Origin: Citrobacter amalonaticus
GTDB lineage: Bacteria > Pseudomonadota > Gammaproteobacteria > Enterobacterales > Enterobacteriaceae
Assembly: GCF_018323885.1 (NCBI RefSeq)
Contig: NZ_AP024585.1
Location: 2,356,001 to 2,420,000 of the forward strand
Length of the DNA stretch: 64,000 nt
Direction of reading: 5' to 3'
Part shown: piece by piece, positions 26,735 to 36,704 of the stretch
Layout: every line of letters begins with the position of its first letter
Numbering within the stretch: position 1 is the stretch's first letter
The notes under the pieces: generated by a model
What the model was told of the DNA's origin: nothing
Database searches by the model: none
The model's input: the letters and a program-made list of their open reading frames with translations, nothing else
Position numbers and translations under genes: made by a program

Positions 26735-26762
26735 GGCGCCGGATAGCGCTATGCGTATCCGG
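26735..26762. repeat. REP-type palindrome
   Basis: GCGCCGGATAGCG and its approximate reverse complement TATCCGGC flank a short centre. This is the common enterobacterial REP core. It fills the space between the convergent ends of the cio operon and rlhA and may act as the transcript end of both. Confidence 0.65.
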
Positions 26763-26770
26763 CAGCTTTG

Positions 26771-28732
26771 TTAGCCTTTACGCTTCGGCAGCGTTTTCAT
26801 CAGCTCTTCCGGGCTGACGGAAGCCACCACGCTGCCAGGCAGCGGCATCTTCAGAATGTGATTTTTGATTTTACCAATCACATGCATTTCGCACGGACGG
26901 CAGTCAAATTTAAGCGTTAGCACCTCATCGCCGTTCACCAGTTGCATCGGCGTCGCCTTCCAGCTTTTGATATTGCCTTTCGCCTGCTTCGGACACAGAT
27001 TAAAGGCAAAGCGCAGGCAGTGTTTGGTGATCATCACCGGCACCTCGCCCTTTTCTTCATGCGCTTCATAGGCCGCATCAATCAACTGCACGCCATAACG
27101 ATGGTAAAACGCCCGCGCCTTATGGTTGTATACGTTGGCCAGAAAACTCAGGTGTGATTGCGGATAAACCGGCGCAGGCTCGGACACCGGCTTGCGAACG
27201 CCGCGCTGGTAGCTCGCAAGGCGCGCGGCATCCAGCATCTCTACCGCTTCCCGGCGGAACGCATTAAGCAGGCTGTTCGGCACAAACAGCGCGCCGGGCA
27301 AATTCACTGCGATATCGCGGGCGTAATAGATTGTCTGCCCCAGTTTTGCCAGTCCGTCCTTCAGTCCGTTCAGCGCTTTTTCCGCGTTGTTGGCCTCATC
27401 AAACTGTCCATCAAGCGTATGGGTGATACTGACGCCCTCTTCGCTGGTCAGCGTCAGGATCAGTTGTTCCTGCCAGCCGCCCAACTCAATATCCACCGCC
27501 ACCCGACGCTCGCTCGAGGTTTTGGTTAACGCCTGCTGCCAGTTATGGTCAAGATTGCGGTTCAGCGGATGGTGTGGACGCAATTTATGCAGTTCGGCAG
27601 GCATTTCGTTCGGCCAGACGCGATAGCGATTTTGTCCGGTTTTTTCCACCGTATTGGCACGAAAGCCGACAACATCACGTTTGATCAGGACATTAAGGCC
27701 ATCGCCGTTCGCCAGCGGCTCGCTGACATCAACGTCGAGGTGATCTTTCGCTACGTTCAGCACTTCACCCACCGGCAGGCCGATAAACTTTGGCGAATCA
27801 AAAGCGCCGATATCCCCTTTGCGCGCATTCACAAAGTAGTCGGTGCTGCCGCGATGAAAGGTTTTGTCCGTTGATGGGGTAAAGAAATGTTCCGTGCGTC
27901 CGGCGGAAGCCCGCGCCAGGTCACCGCGATCCTCAATGATGGCATCCAGCATCTGCCGATAGTGCGCGGTAATGTTCTTCACGTAGCTCATGTCTTTGTA
28001 ACGCCCTTCAATCTTGAAGGAACGCACACCGGCGTCGATCAGCGCGCCAAGGTTAGCGGTCTGATCGTTATCTTTCATCGACAGCAGGTGTTTTTCATAC
28101 GACACCACCCGCCCCTGATCGTCCTTCAGGGTATATGGCAGACGGCACGCCTGCGAGCAGTCGCCACGGTTGGCGCTACGCCCCGTTTGCGCATGCGAGA
28201 TATAACATTGCCCGGAATACGCCACGCACAGCGCCCCGTGGACAAAAAATTCGATGGTGGCATCGGTCGCCTGATGAATGGCCTGAATCTGCTCAAGGCT
28301 CAGTTCACGCGCCAGCACGATCTGCGTGAACCCCACGTCAGCGAGAAATTTGGCTTTCTCCACGCTGCGAATATCGCATTGGGTACTGGCATGCAGTTCG
28401 ATCGACGGAATGTCGAGTTCCAGAATCCCCATGTCCTGCACAATCAACGCATCCACGCCGGTCTGGTAGAGATCGGTAATCAGTCGCTGTGCGGGTTCCA
28501 GTTCATCGTCGTGAAGGATCGTGTTCAGCGTGACAAAGATTTTTGCGCCATAGCGATGGGCGAACGGCACCAGCTCCGCGATATCTTGCAGGCTATTGCT
28601 GGCATTATGACGCGCCCCAAAACCGGGGCCACCGATATAGACGGCGTCCGCACCATGTAAAATGGCTTCGCGGGCGATGGCGGTATCACGTGCCGGGCTT
28701 AACAATTCAAGGCGATGTGGAGACGGGCGCAT
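26771..28732 (-). CDS. rlhA: RlhA, 23S rRNA 5-hydroxycytidine C2501 synthase
   Basis: A 653-residue protein of the peptidase U32 family, which in fact are RNA hydroxylases. E. coli RlhA (YdcP) makes 5-hydroxycytidine at position 2501 of 23S rRNA, using prephenate as oxygen source and an iron-sulfur cluster. The U32 signature 'HGALCVAYSGQCYISH' and following Cys-rich 'GDCSQACRLPY' are visible around residues 168-205; two more Cys sit in 'FNLCPKQ' and 'FDCRPCEMH' near the C-terminus. I chose the start at 28732 to match the E. coli length; the frame is open 9 codons upstream. Confidence 0.93.
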   Translation of the reverse strand: MRPSPHRLELLSPARDTAIAREAILHGADAVYIGGPGFGARHNASNSLQDIAELVPFAHRYGAKIFVTLNTILHDDELEPAQRLITDLYQTGVDALIVQDMGILELDIPSIELHASTQCDIRSVEKAKFLADVGFTQIVLARELSLEQIQAIHQATDATIEFFVHGALCVAYSGQCYISHAQTGRSANRGDCSQACRLPYTLKDDQGRVVSYEKHLLSMKDNDQTANLGALIDAGVRSFKIEGRYKDMSYVKNITAHYRQMLDAIIEDRGDLARASAGRTEHFFTPSTDKTFHRGSTDYFVNARKGDIGAFDSPKFIGLPVGEVLNVAKDHLDVDVSEPLANGDGLNVLIKRDVVGFRANTVEKTGQNRYRVWPNEMPAELHKLRPHHPLNRNLDHNWQQALTKTSSERRVAVDIELGGWQEQLILTLTSEEGVSITHTLDGQFDEANNAEKALNGLKDGLAKLGQTIYYARDIAVNLPGALFVPNSLLNAFRREAVEMLDAARLASYQRGVRKPVSEPAPVYPQSHLSFLANVYNHKARAFYHRYGVQLIDAAYEAHEEKGEVPVMITKHCLRFAFNLCPKQAKGNIKSWKATPMQLVNGDEVLTLKFDCRPCEMHVIGKIKNHILKMPLPGSVVASVSPEELMKTLPKRKG

Positions 28733-28810
28733 AGCGTTGTTTTTATCCAGTAGCAGCAAAATGGCGGCTATTGTAGTCAGAAGCGCCGCTTTGCGAAATA
28801 GTTTTCCCGC

Positions 28811-29347
28811 TTAACTGCGCGGGTAATGGATGAGCGAATGAAAGTGCACGGTCTGTTCGCTGCTGTTGCGATAAGCATGGGCGCTATCGCCGGCAAAACG
28901 AATGCCTTCTCCGGCCCTGATGACGCGCCATTGCTGGTCAATGCACATCTCCAGATCGCCTGCGATTACCACCACATGTTCAATCACGCCCGCTTCGTGC
29001 GGCGTGGATTCGCTGAGCGCACCGGGTGCCAGCAAAATTGAAAAGTGATCAAAACACAGCACCGGATCCCACGGGAACAACGGCGTCACGACCATCGCCT
29101 GCTCTTGCGGATCAAATGTCGGCAACGGCTCAGATTCCGGCGGCGAAATAAAAGTAGAGAACGGGACATTCAGCCCGGTGGCAATCTTCCATAACGTCGC
29201 CACCGTGGGACTGGACTCGTTGCGCTCAATTTGCCCGAGCATCGCTTTTGACACACCGGTGGCCTCGGCCAGGCGCGATAAACTCCACTCACGCTGTTTG
29301 CGCAATGTTTTCAAGGTGTTCGCCAGATAGTGTGTCAGGTTGTCCAT
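28811..29347 (-). CDS. sutR: SutR, XRE-cupin regulator
   Basis: A 178-residue regulator with an N-terminal XRE helix-turn-helix (about residues 12-66) and a C-terminal cupin (about 105-175). It matches E. coli SutR (YdcN), which represses sulfur-utilisation genes. It diverges from ydcO across 91 bp that hold two identical CGTTATAACG palindromes. It is the second XRE-cupin regulator in the window; the other (5564-6139) is only distantly similar. Confidence 0.9.
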   Translation of the reverse strand: MDNLTHYLANTLKTLRKQREWSLSRLAEATGVSKAMLGQIERNESSPTVATLWKIATGLNVPFSTFISPPESEPLPTFDPQEQAMVVTPLFPWDPVLCFDHFSILLAPGALSESTPHEAGVIEHVVVIAGDLEMCIDQQWRVIRAGEGIRFAGDSAHAYRNSSEQTVHFHSLIHYPRS

Positions 29348-29382
29348 TGATATCCTCCCAAAACATCAGCTTACCACTTGTA

Positions 29383-29424
29383 CGTTATAACGCCCAGATG
29401 CTAGATTAAATGACCGTTATAACG
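29383..29424. promoter_or_regulatory. Paired palindromic operators between sutR and ydcO
   Basis: The perfect 10-bp palindrome CGTTATAACG occurs at 29383-29392 and again at 29415-29424. Start-to-start distance is 32 bp, about three helical turns, so a regulator could bind both on one DNA face. The likely binder is SutR itself, acting on sutR and ydcO. Confidence 0.6.
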
Positions 29425-29438
29425 CACAAGGAATGCCT

Positions 29439-30605
29439 ATGCGTTCATTTTCCCTCCCCTTACCCACGCTGCTTTCTGGCTTTGTCGCCGTACTGGTCGG
29501 CTATGCCAGTTCAGCGGCCATCATCTGGCAGGCCGCCGTGGCGGCGGATGCCAGTTCCGCGCAAATTGCCGGCTGGATGAGCGCTCTGGGCCTCGCGATG
29601 GGGAGCAGTACGTTGATCCTGACGCTCTGGTATCGTGCGCCTGTATTGACGGCATGGTCAACACCCGGTGCGGCGCTGTTGGTGACTGGACTCCAGGGAC
29701 TGACGCTGCCGGAGGCGATTGGCGTGTTCATCATCGCCAACGCGCTGATCGTGTTGTGCGGCGTGACCGGATTATTCGCCCGCCTGATGCAGGTCATCCC
29801 CCATTCGCTGGCGGCAGCCATGCTGGCCGGGATTTTGCTCCGCTTTGGCCTGCAGGCATTTGCCAGTCTCAATGATCAGTTTCTGCTTTGTGGCGGCATG
29901 TTGTTGGCGTGGTTGATTCTGAAGCGTATTGCACCGCGCTATGCGGTGATTGCGGCGCTGATTGCGGGTGCGGCCATTGCGTTATTTGAAGGTGACATTG
30001 CCACCTCTTCGTTAGCGATGACCCCGGTGTTGCCCACGTTTATTGCCCCTCAGTTTTCGCTGGCCCACAGTCTGGGGATTGCCGTACCGCTCTTTCTGGT
30101 GACGATGGCGTCGCAGAATGCGCCCGGTGTGGCGACCATGAAAGCTGCAGGTTACGATGTCCCCGTCTCGCCCCTGATTATTGTCACCGGATTACTGGCG
30201 CTGCTGTTATCTCCTTTCGGCGTTTATTCCATCTGCATTGCCGCTATCACGGCGGCGATTTGCCAGAGTCCGGAGGCCCATCCGGATGCAGCAAAACGCT
30301 GGCTGGCCGCCGCTGCTGCTGGCGTGTTCTACCTGTTAGCCGGCGTTTTCGGCAGTTCCATTACCGGGATGTTGGCGGCGCTGCCAGCGAGCGGTATCCA
30401 GATGCTGGCAGGACTGGCACTGCTGGGGACGATTTCGGGTAGCCTGTATCAGGCGTTGAGTCATGAAAACGAACGTGATGCCGCCGTGGTGACGTTTCTG
30501 GTCACCGCCAGCGGGCTGACGCTGTACGGAATTGGTTCGGCGTTCTGGGGGCTGATCGCGGGCGGGATCTGTTACACCGTCTTAAGGCTGGCGCGACGCG
30601 CGTAG
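29439..30605 (+). CDS. ydcO: YdcO, BenE-family membrane transporter
   Basis: A 388-residue inner-membrane protein with about 11-12 helices. It belongs to the BenE (benzoate:proton symporter) family and corresponds to E. coli YdcO; 'PHSLAAAMLAGILLRFG' and 'MASQNAPGVATMKAAGY' are conserved. AAGGA is correctly spaced for the ATG at 29439 and not for the ATG two codons upstream. The true substrate is unproven. The last 24 bp overlap the convergent AraC-type gene. Confidence 0.9.
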   Translation: MRSFSLPLPTLLSGFVAVLVGYASSAAIIWQAAVAADASSAQIAGWMSALGLAMGSSTLILTLWYRAPVLTAWSTPGAALLVTGLQGLTLPEAIGVFIIANALIVLCGVTGLFARLMQVIPHSLAAAMLAGILLRFGLQAFASLNDQFLLCGGMLLAWLILKRIAPRYAVIAALIAGAAIALFEGDIATSSLAMTPVLPTFIAPQFSLAHSLGIAVPLFLVTMASQNAPGVATMKAAGYDVPVSPLIIVTGLLALLLSPFGVYSICIAAITAAICQSPEAHPDAAKRWLAAAAAGVFYLLAGVFGSSITGMLAALPASGIQMLAGLALLGTISGSLYQALSHENERDAAVVTFLVTASGLTLYGIGSAFWGLIAGGICYTVLRLARRA

Positions 30606-31457
30606 CTGCGATGGCGTCTTCCCGGTCACCTGCTTGAAACGGTTACTGAAGTGACTTGGCGAACTGAATCCGCAGGCCAGCGCAATCTCCGTTAACGGAC
30701 GCTGTGAGTGACAGACCAGTTGCTTTGCCACTGCCATCCGGCGCTGCATCACGTACTGATGCGGTGCCATTTTCATCGACTGGCGGAACATTCTGGCGAA
30801 ATGAAATTCGCTCAGCGCAGCTTCATGCGCCAGATCGGCAAGCGTCAGTGGTTCTGCCAGATGGGCGTCGATATAAGCCAGCACATTACGCAGCGTCACC
30901 GGCGCGAGTCCACCCGTTACCGTCGGCAATCGCCACTGCACGTTGCTGTAGTGCTGAATAAGATGGGTCATCAGCAATGACGACGCGGCGCTGAGCGTCA
31001 GGTGATTCGCAGGCTGGTGCCAGTCGTTGCCCAGTAAAAACTGGCGGTAAACCGCTGTAATCCCTGGATCGTTGCCAAACGTCCGTTCATCCAGCGTAAA
31101 ACGGTAAGGGCTTTTATCCCAGACTTTTTCCCCGACTTCACGCAAATGCGCGTCAGTGCAGTAAAGATGCACGAACGAGAGGTCGTCGCGGATATCCCAG
31201 GTAGATTCACTCTCTTTTGGCAACAGGCAAAACCGGTCCGGGCCGCCCCCATTTTTCCAGCCTGAGGCCGTTTTTTGATAGCTCTCGTAGCCATCTGCCA
31301 CATACAGACTGAGCGTGTGATGATCGCAATACTGCGTGATGGTATCGCGCTTATTCGACCATGCAGCTAACTGAACGCCCGAGCGCAGCTCGACCGACTC
31401 GTGTAACACGGCATTGTGCTGACTCAACTTTTCAAAGGCATCGTAGGACCGGGTCAT
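30582..31457 (-). CDS. AraC-family transcriptional regulator
   Basis: A 291-residue regulator. The N-terminal about 170 residues are an AraC-type sensing domain with no motif that names the ligand. The C-terminal about 100 residues hold two helix-turn-helix motifs ('LADLAHEAALSEFHFARMFRQ' and 'LTEIALACGFSSPSHFSNRFKQVTGKTPSQLR'-type). It converges on ydcO with a 24-bp overlap and diverges from the EamA transporter gene across 171 bp. This suggests it controls that exporter. I do not recognise it as a named E. coli gene. Confidence 0.85.
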   Translation of the reverse strand: MTRSYDAFEKLSQHNAVLHESVELRSGVQLAAWSNKRDTITQYCDHHTLSLYVADGYESYQKTASGWKNGGGPDRFCLLPKESESTWDIRDDLSFVHLYCTDAHLREVGEKVWDKSPYRFTLDERTFGNDPGITAVYRQFLLGNDWHQPANHLTLSAASSLLMTHLIQHYSNVQWRLPTVTGGLAPVTLRNVLAYIDAHLAEPLTLADLAHEAALSEFHFARMFRQSMKMAPHQYVMQRRMAVAKQLVCHSQRPLTEIALACGFSSPSHFSNRFKQVTGKTPSQLRASRQP

Positions 31458-31628
31458 ACCACCACATAAACACTGTTATTCAGGCATTCAGTCTATCGCA
31501 GGTCATTGCGGTTACCACCCGTCCGACGGAAAAAAGCGCAAGATTTTGCAAGTATCCCGCAAGCCGATGAAAGCGCGTCGCCCGTGCAATCTGCGACAGT
31601 GAATTATTAGGTATGAAGGGAGAAAATA

Positions 31629-32522
31629 ATGAACGCACTATTATATTGTCTGGTCGTGGTGATCTGGGGTACCACGTGGATCGCCATTTATTTACAGCAA
31701 GGTCCGGTTGCCGCACCCGTCTCGATTTTCTGGCGTTTTGCGGTGGCGACGGCGTTGATGATGTTGATTATGCAGATTCGTGGAAAGTTACGGACGCTGT
31801 CGTTACGTGACCATCTGTTTTGTCTGCTGCAAGGCAGTTGCGTTTTTTGCTTTAACTTCTGGTGTTTTTACACGGCGGCCGCCTGGATCAATACCGGACT
31901 GGAATCAGTTATCTTTTCCATGGCGGTGCTGTTTAACGCGGTGAATAGCTTCTTCTTCTTTGGGCAAAAACCTCCGCTGCGGTTTTACTGCGCCGCCGCG
32001 CTGGGACTGACGGGTATCGTCACCCTCTTCTGGCAGGATCTGATGAACAGCGGATTTAGAGGATCGCTGCTGCTGGGGATTGGTCTGAGCGCGCTGGGGA
32101 CATTTGGTTTCTCTCTGGGAAATATGATCAGCCTGCGCCATCAGAAAAAAGGTCTGGAAGTGATGACTACTAACAGTTGGGCCATGCTGTACGGCACGCT
32201 GCTGATTGCAACGATTGCCCTTCTGCGCGGGGATAACTTCACTCCGCAATGGACCTTCAGCTACATCGGCGCCCTGCTGTATCTGGCAGTATTCGGATCG
32301 GTCATCGCCTTCGGTGCCTACTTTACGCTGGTAGGAAGAATTGGCGCGAGTAATGCCGCGTACAGCACATTGCTCTTTCCGCTGGTTGCGCTGTCATTTT
32401 CTACGGTTTATGAAGGTTATAGCTGGCAGGTGAATGCGGTAGCGGGACTGATTCTGATTCTGGTGGGAAACCTGGTGATGTTTGCCCGTCCACCGGCGCT
32501 GTTGCGCCGCCGGACAGCATAA
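31629..32522 (+). CDS. EamA/DMT-family transporter
   Basis: A 297-residue membrane protein with ten predicted helices in two repeated EamA halves ('VVVIWGTTWIAIYLQQGPVAA' at the start of the first). Such proteins usually export amino acids or metabolites. A strong AGGGAG ribosome site precedes the ATG. The divergent AraC regulator is the likely controller. It ends at a hairpin shared with ydcL. The substrate is unknown. Confidence 0.85.
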   Translation: MNALLYCLVVVIWGTTWIAIYLQQGPVAAPVSIFWRFAVATALMMLIMQIRGKLRTLSLRDHLFCLLQGSCVFCFNFWCFYTAAAWINTGLESVIFSMAVLFNAVNSFFFFGQKPPLRFYCAAALGLTGIVTLFWQDLMNSGFRGSLLLGIGLSALGTFGFSLGNMISLRHQKKGLEVMTTNSWAMLYGTLLIATIALLRGDNFTPQWTFSYIGALLYLAVFGSVIAFGAYFTLVGRIGASNAAYSTLLFPLVALSFSTVYEGYSWQVNAVAGLILILVGNLVMFARPPALLRRRTA

Positions 32523-32526
32523 AGAA

Positions 32527-32550
32527 ACGCGCCATCAAACGATGGCGCGT
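32527..32550. terminator. Hairpin terminator between the EamA gene and ydcL
   Basis: A perfect 10-bp stem (32527-32536 with 32541-32550) with a 4-base loop separates these convergent genes. A-rich bases precede it, giving a U-run for ydcL transcription; the plus-strand side has a weaker T-run. Confidence 0.7.
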
Positions 32551-32555
32551 CACGA

Positions 32556-33224
32556 TTATTTCTGGTTTACATCAAACATGGTGGCATCCGTCGCCATGTC
32601 ATCAACCACTTGTTTCAGCGTCTCAAATGCCATCGGCGTATTCTGGTTATTCAGATCTTTGCCTTCACCCTGACGCACGACTTTAATCACCGGCTTATTG
32701 GTCGCCGCATCAATTAACTCGCCTTCAAAGTAGAGATGGGTGTCCATCGTGCGGTGACCGGTTGCCATTTGGGTACCGGCAACCACCAACGCCACAGGCA
32801 CCACTTCATAGAACTGCAGCCCTTCTTTGCTGGTATCCACCCCGGTGATCGCCCCGCGGAAGATCAGGCTACGCGGTCCCGGCGTGGTCACCAGCGGTTT
32901 ACGTTGACCAATAGAGGTCTTCATCTTTGTGTTGGTGTAGTTTAACAACTGATCCAGCACATTCTGTCCAACCTGTGTGGAAGGTTTCGGGACCGGATAA
33001 TAGGTTATTGGGTTCCAGACGATGTTGTCATATTTGGTATCACTAAAGTTGGGATCAACCCAACGCAATACCGGATGCCCCGTAGCAGATTTTGTTTCCT
33101 TAAGACCTGAGTAGTCTTTTAAAAAACCCGAGTATTTATCAGGCTGCGTCACTTTTGAGGCACAGCCAGATAACGCCAGTAAACCAGTAAGCACTGCAAC
33201 TTTAAATAAAGTATGAGTACGCAT
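32556..33224 (-). CDS. ydcL: YdcL, outer-membrane lipoprotein (DUF3313)
   Basis: A 222-residue lipoprotein. The signal peptide ends with the lipobox L-S-G-C (Cys near residue 21), so it should be lipidated and, with Ala after the Cys, sorted to the outer membrane. It matches E. coli YdcL throughout. I chose the start at 33224, after AAGGG, over the upstream Met, which would spoil the signal peptide. DUF3313 has no assigned function. Confidence 0.92.
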   Translation of the reverse strand: MRTHTLFKVAVLTGLLALSGCASKVTQPDKYSGFLKDYSGLKETKSATGHPVLRWVDPNFSDTKYDNIVWNPITYYPVPKPSTQVGQNVLDQLLNYTNTKMKTSIGQRKPLVTTPGPRSLIFRGAITGVDTSKEGLQFYEVVPVALVVAGTQMATGHRTMDTHLYFEGELIDAATNKPVIKVVRQGEGKDLNNQNTPMAFETLKQVVDDMATDATMFDVNQK

Positions 33225-33326
33225 GAAACGATCCCTTAGAATATGCAAATATGCAGTTGAAATAGTAGCAAAGGGAAATCATCTGCGTTGGATTAAAAAT
33301 GGTAACCAAAGCACAATTTCTTCAGA

Positions 33327-33356
33327 GCGCCCATTTTTAAGAAAAATGCTGGGCGC
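33327..33356. terminator. Hairpin downstream of tehAB
   Basis: GCGCCCA (33327-33333) pairs with TGGGCGC (33350-33356); the loop holds T5 and A5 runs that can extend the stem. It lies 25 bp beyond the tehB stop and probably ends the tehAB transcript. Confidence 0.5.
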
Positions 33357-33380
33357 AGAGGGGGTTAGCGGAACATCGAC

Positions 33381-33977
33381 TTAGGCTGTTTTACGTGCCA
33401 GCAGCGTGGCAAAGCGCAGTTTAATTCGGTTACCGTTGGCGTCAGTACGATGCAATTCACCAACATCTTCATTATATTTCAGTAAATCCCAGCCTTCGTA
33501 ATAACGACGAAGTTCTCCTTCTTTAAACGCAAAGGGGAAACCCACGGTGCACGGAAAATCAGCGGTATCCATGGCGGCAACAATCAGGTTATAACCGCCA
33601 GGTTTAGTGCAGCGCTGCATATTCTCGATTAAACCCGGAATCGTTTTGGCTTCGAGGAACATCATCACCACGGTGGAGAGAATAAAATCATATTCGCCCT
33701 CAAACGTTAGCGCGTTGAGATCCACCACGTTGGCCTGGAGATTGTCCAGCCCTTCTGCCGTCTTAATTCGCTCGACGTTGGCAATGCTCATCGGATTTTT
33801 ATCCCACGCGGTCACGTCAAAGCCCTTCGCCGCCAGATAGAGACTGTTACGCCCATTGCCACAGCCCAAATCCAGCGTTTTTCCCGGTTTAACGACCTTC
33901 ATCGCCTCCAGCACTTCCGAGTGGGTGCGGGTTAAGTCGTATTTTTCAGTGAAGTAATTTTCGTCACGAAGGGTCAT
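33381..33977 (-). CDS. tehB: TehB, SAM-dependent tellurite methyltransferase
   Basis: A 198-residue class I methyltransferase. Motif I '[16 protein letters not shown]' lies at about residues 34-49, followed by the acidic 'AWDKN' and 'VVDLNAL' SAM contacts. It methylates tellurite and related oxyanions with S-adenosylmethionine and confers resistance when made in excess. Its start overlaps the tehA stop by 4 bp (ATGA). Confidence 0.95.
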   Translation of the reverse strand: MTLRDENYFTEKYDLTRTHSEVLEAMKVVKPGKTLDLGCGNGRNSLYLAAKGFDVTAWDKNPMSIANVERIKTAEGLDNLQANVVDLNALTFEGEYDFILSTVVMMFLEAKTIPGLIENMQRCTKPGGYNLIVAAMDTADFPCTVGFPFAFKEGELRRYYEGWDLLKYNEDVGELHRTDANGNRIKLRFATLLARKTA

Positions 33978-34978
33978 TTTTTATCCTCAGATTTCAGTAA
34001 TGCCGCGCGCTCTGTGCGAATGAGCAGTTTTCCCTGCATCAGCAGCGCGAACGTGCGTACCAGCAATAATGCAATGATAACATTGGTAAAGATGAATAGC
34101 GGCAGCGCCAGCGTGTGAAAAAAGCCCGACGGGCTGGCGTGACCAAGATGTAATCCGGTGGTCGCCAGCGCCGACACGCCGAACGAGAAACTCCAGAATG
34201 AGGCGTTAAACGGCTGCGACAAATACCAGGGCATCAGGCGGAGCATAAACAGCAGTTGCAGCAGGCCGTAGCCAAACAGCATTTTCGCCAGCGTGTCGCT
34301 CTCGCCGCCGTTGACGCTCAGCCAGGCGCTACAGGCCACCAGCGCAGGCGCAAGCTGGATCCCCAGCGAAGTCCGCATGGCAGTGGGTAATTCCCCGGCA
34401 CTGCGCAGACGTTGCAGAATAACCGGTTCCAGGCTCAGCCAGGAAAAGACGCCGGCGCCTAAAAAGACCAGTCCGGCATCGGTATAGCCTAACGCGCCGC
34501 AGGCCATCGCACTGATAAAGTTGTTGGCGACCGTCGGTAAATACAGTCCGGGCGTCGTCGCCTCTTGCGGATGCGAGCCGCGCCACAGCCCGGCGGTCTG
34601 CCACGCGGCGTAAACCAGTTGAATAACCACCCCGACGCTGAACAACCCCATCGCCAGCGGACGACACCACGGTACAAAACCCATCGCCACCAGCATTGTG
34701 GTGGCCGGAAACAGGCTGACAAAACTGCTCATCACCGGATGGCGAATCTCAGCAATCACGCTGTGCGGGAAACGAATCAGACGCGTGATAAACGCCAGCG
34801 TCAGCAGCCCCCATATCATCATCGCCAGAATCACCAGACCATCACCAAACCAGTGGCTGACAGGCCAGATTTGGCTGGCATAACGCCAGGCAAACCCCAT
34901 TCCAATCGTTCCCAGCACCATGCCAAAGTAACCGGCGGGAAGGTTCAGAACACGATCGCTATGCTTGCTGTTACTCAT
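33974..34978 (-). CDS. tehA: TehA, TDT-family tellurite-resistance channel
   Basis: A 334-residue inner-membrane protein with ten helices, a bacterial homologue of the plant SLAC1 anion channels. It matches E. coli TehA. Together with TehB it gives tellurite resistance; alone it affects sensitivity to lipophilic cations. It is the first gene of tehAB and diverges from ydcK. Confidence 0.95.
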   Translation of the reverse strand: MSNSKHSDRVLNLPAGYFGMVLGTIGMGFAWRYASQIWPVSHWFGDGLVILAMMIWGLLTLAFITRLIRFPHSVIAEIRHPVMSSFVSLFPATTMLVAMGFVPWCRPLAMGLFSVGVVIQLVYAAWQTAGLWRGSHPQEATTPGLYLPTVANNFISAMACGALGYTDAGLVFLGAGVFSWLSLEPVILQRLRSAGELPTAMRTSLGIQLAPALVACSAWLSVNGGESDTLAKMLFGYGLLQLLFMLRLMPWYLSQPFNASFWSFSFGVSALATTGLHLGHASPSGFFHTLALPLFIFTNVIIALLLVRTFALLMQGKLLIRTERAALLKSEDKK

Positions 34979-35090
34979 TTTGTTTATTTTATAAAGTATA
35001 TTTGAAATGCATTTTATGGAATTTCATCCGTTTTAGCCAGTGCCGCAGAATTTGCTACGGTTAGAGTAAGCCACTAAACGGAATGCCTTC

Positions 35091-36071
35091 ATGCGTAAAT
35101 ACCGACTCAGCGACGAACCGCGCGCGTTCAGCTACCAGGATAATGGCAATAAAATGAGCGTTTTACTACGCCAGATTATTGCACTCATTGACTTTAATGA
35201 TGTGAAAGCCGGTGACGCCGGCGGCTGGATTGATGATGAAAGCGTGCTGGACCACGCCGGACACTGCTGGATTTACGACGAAAATACGCTGGCCTTTTCC
35301 GGCTGTACGATTTCGGGCAATGCGCGTATCACACAACCCTGTCTTCTGCGCGACAACGTTCACATTAGCGATAATGTCTGGATTGACCGCGCTGAACTCA
35401 GTCACGGCGCCAGAATAAGTGACAACGTCACCATTCAGTCATCCACGGTCCGTGGCGATTGCCACCTCTTTGGCGATGCGCGAATTTTGCAGCAATCGGA
35501 AATCATCGCGGCACGCGGGCTGACCGTCGAGCGCGATCAGATCCTGCAAATCTATGACCGCACCACGGTCAGCCATTCACGCATTGTCCATCAGGCACAA
35601 ATTTATGGCGATGCCATCGTCAGTTACGCCTTTATTGAGCATCGGGCAGAGGTCTTTGATGAGGCGCTGATTAAAGGAAATGATGAAAACGACGTCTGGA
35701 TTTGCGATTGCGCGAAAGTGTACGGACGGGCGCAGGTGATCGCCGGAACGGGAGACGATGCGATCCCCACGCTACGCTACAGTTCACAGGTGGCGGAACA
35801 AGCGCGGATTGAAGGTAACTGTGTCCTTAAACATCACGTTCTGGTGGGCGGAAACGCCGTGTTGTGCGGCGGTCCCATTTTACTCGACGATCATATCCTG
35901 ATTGAAGGCGATGCGCGCATTCTTGGTGAGGTGCTGATTGAAAATCACGTTGATATCCGGGGACATACCACCGTGGAAGCCGCCACAGACGACGCCATTC
36001 ACCTGCGCGGGCCGAAAGTGTTCAACGGCGATCAGCATATCACCCGCACGCCGCTGATTGGCTCACTGTAG
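35091..36071 (+). CDS. ydcK: YdcK, hexapeptide-repeat (left-handed beta-helix) protein
   Basis: A 326-residue protein made largely of hexapeptide repeats (for example '[20 protein letters not shown]' and '[20 protein letters not shown]'), which fold as a left-handed beta helix. The family contains acyltransferases, but no acetyl-CoA motif is obvious. It matches E. coli YdcK over its full length. It converges on rimL with a 9-bp overlap of coding ends. Confidence 0.9.
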   Translation: MRKYRLSDEPRAFSYQDNGNKMSVLLRQIIALIDFNDVKAGDAGGWIDDESVLDHAGHCWIYDENTLAFSGCTISGNARITQPCLLRDNVHISDNVWIDRAELSHGARISDNVTIQSSTVRGDCHLFGDARILQQSEIIAARGLTVERDQILQIYDRTTVSHSRIVHQAQIYGDAIVSYAFIEHRAEVFDEALIKGNDENDVWICDCAKVYGRAQVIAGTGDDAIPTLRYSSQVAEQARIEGNCVLKHHVLVGGNAVLCGGPILLDDHILIEGDARILGEVLIENHVDIRGHTTVEAATDDAIHLRGPKVFNGDQHITRTPLIGSL

Positions 36072-36608
36072 CGTCGAATCAATGATGCGAGCATACAGGT
36101 TAACATCGTCATAGTGCCCGTTCAGAAACTCCGCCTGTTTCAGGCAGCCTTCCAGTTCAAAGCCATTACGCTGCGCAACCTGATTGCTTGCCTGGTTCTT
36201 TATCCGGCATTTGATCACAAAGCGACGGATTTCGCCGCGCCCGGCATAGTGGTGAATAAATGCCTGCAACGCCCGCGACAGGATCCCTTTCCCCTGCTGC
36301 GTTTCGTCTATCCAGTAACCGATATAGGCCGCTTTGTTCAACGGCTCAATCTGATTGAACGACAGCACGCCCAGCATCTCCTCGCCGGCAAAAATGAGGA
36401 ACATTTTGGCGTAGTCCCGCTGATGCAGCATCATATTACCCTGCACCGTTTTGCGCGTATCCTCTACCGTATTGACGTACTGCGGCCAGTCAAAGAACTG
36501 CATTAGCCATGCCTTGTTTTTACATACCAGTTGATACAGCCCGGTAACGTGACATTCTTCAACCGCCCGTAGCTGCAGCGTGTCATCGATCTCAATAATT
36601 TCACTCAC
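36063..36608 (-). CDS. rimL: RimL, ribosomal-protein L7/L12 serine N-acetyltransferase
   Basis: A 181-residue GNAT acetyltransferase. It acetylates the N-terminal serine of L12 to give L7. The acetyl-CoA site is in the '[20 protein letters not shown]' segment (about residues 100-120). Length and sequence fit E. coli RimL (179 residues). Its stop lies inside the end of convergent ydcK, so no terminator separates them. Confidence 0.93.
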   Translation of the reverse strand: MSEIIEIDDTLQLRAVEECHVTGLYQLVCKNKAWLMQFFDWPQYVNTVEDTRKTVQGNMMLHQRDYAKMFLIFAGEEMLGVLSFNQIEPLNKAAYIGYWIDETQQGKGILSRALQAFIHHYAGRGEIRRFVIKCRIKNQASNQVAQRNGFELEGCLKQAEFLNGHYDDVNLYARIIDSTLQ

Positions 36609-36704
36609 CCGTTCCTTCCTCCCACGTTCAGACTTTCATCAGCATTGAGCGTTTTTATTCCACTCACCTCACATTATTTTTTATTTCCTCAGCTTTCGCT
36701 ATTT

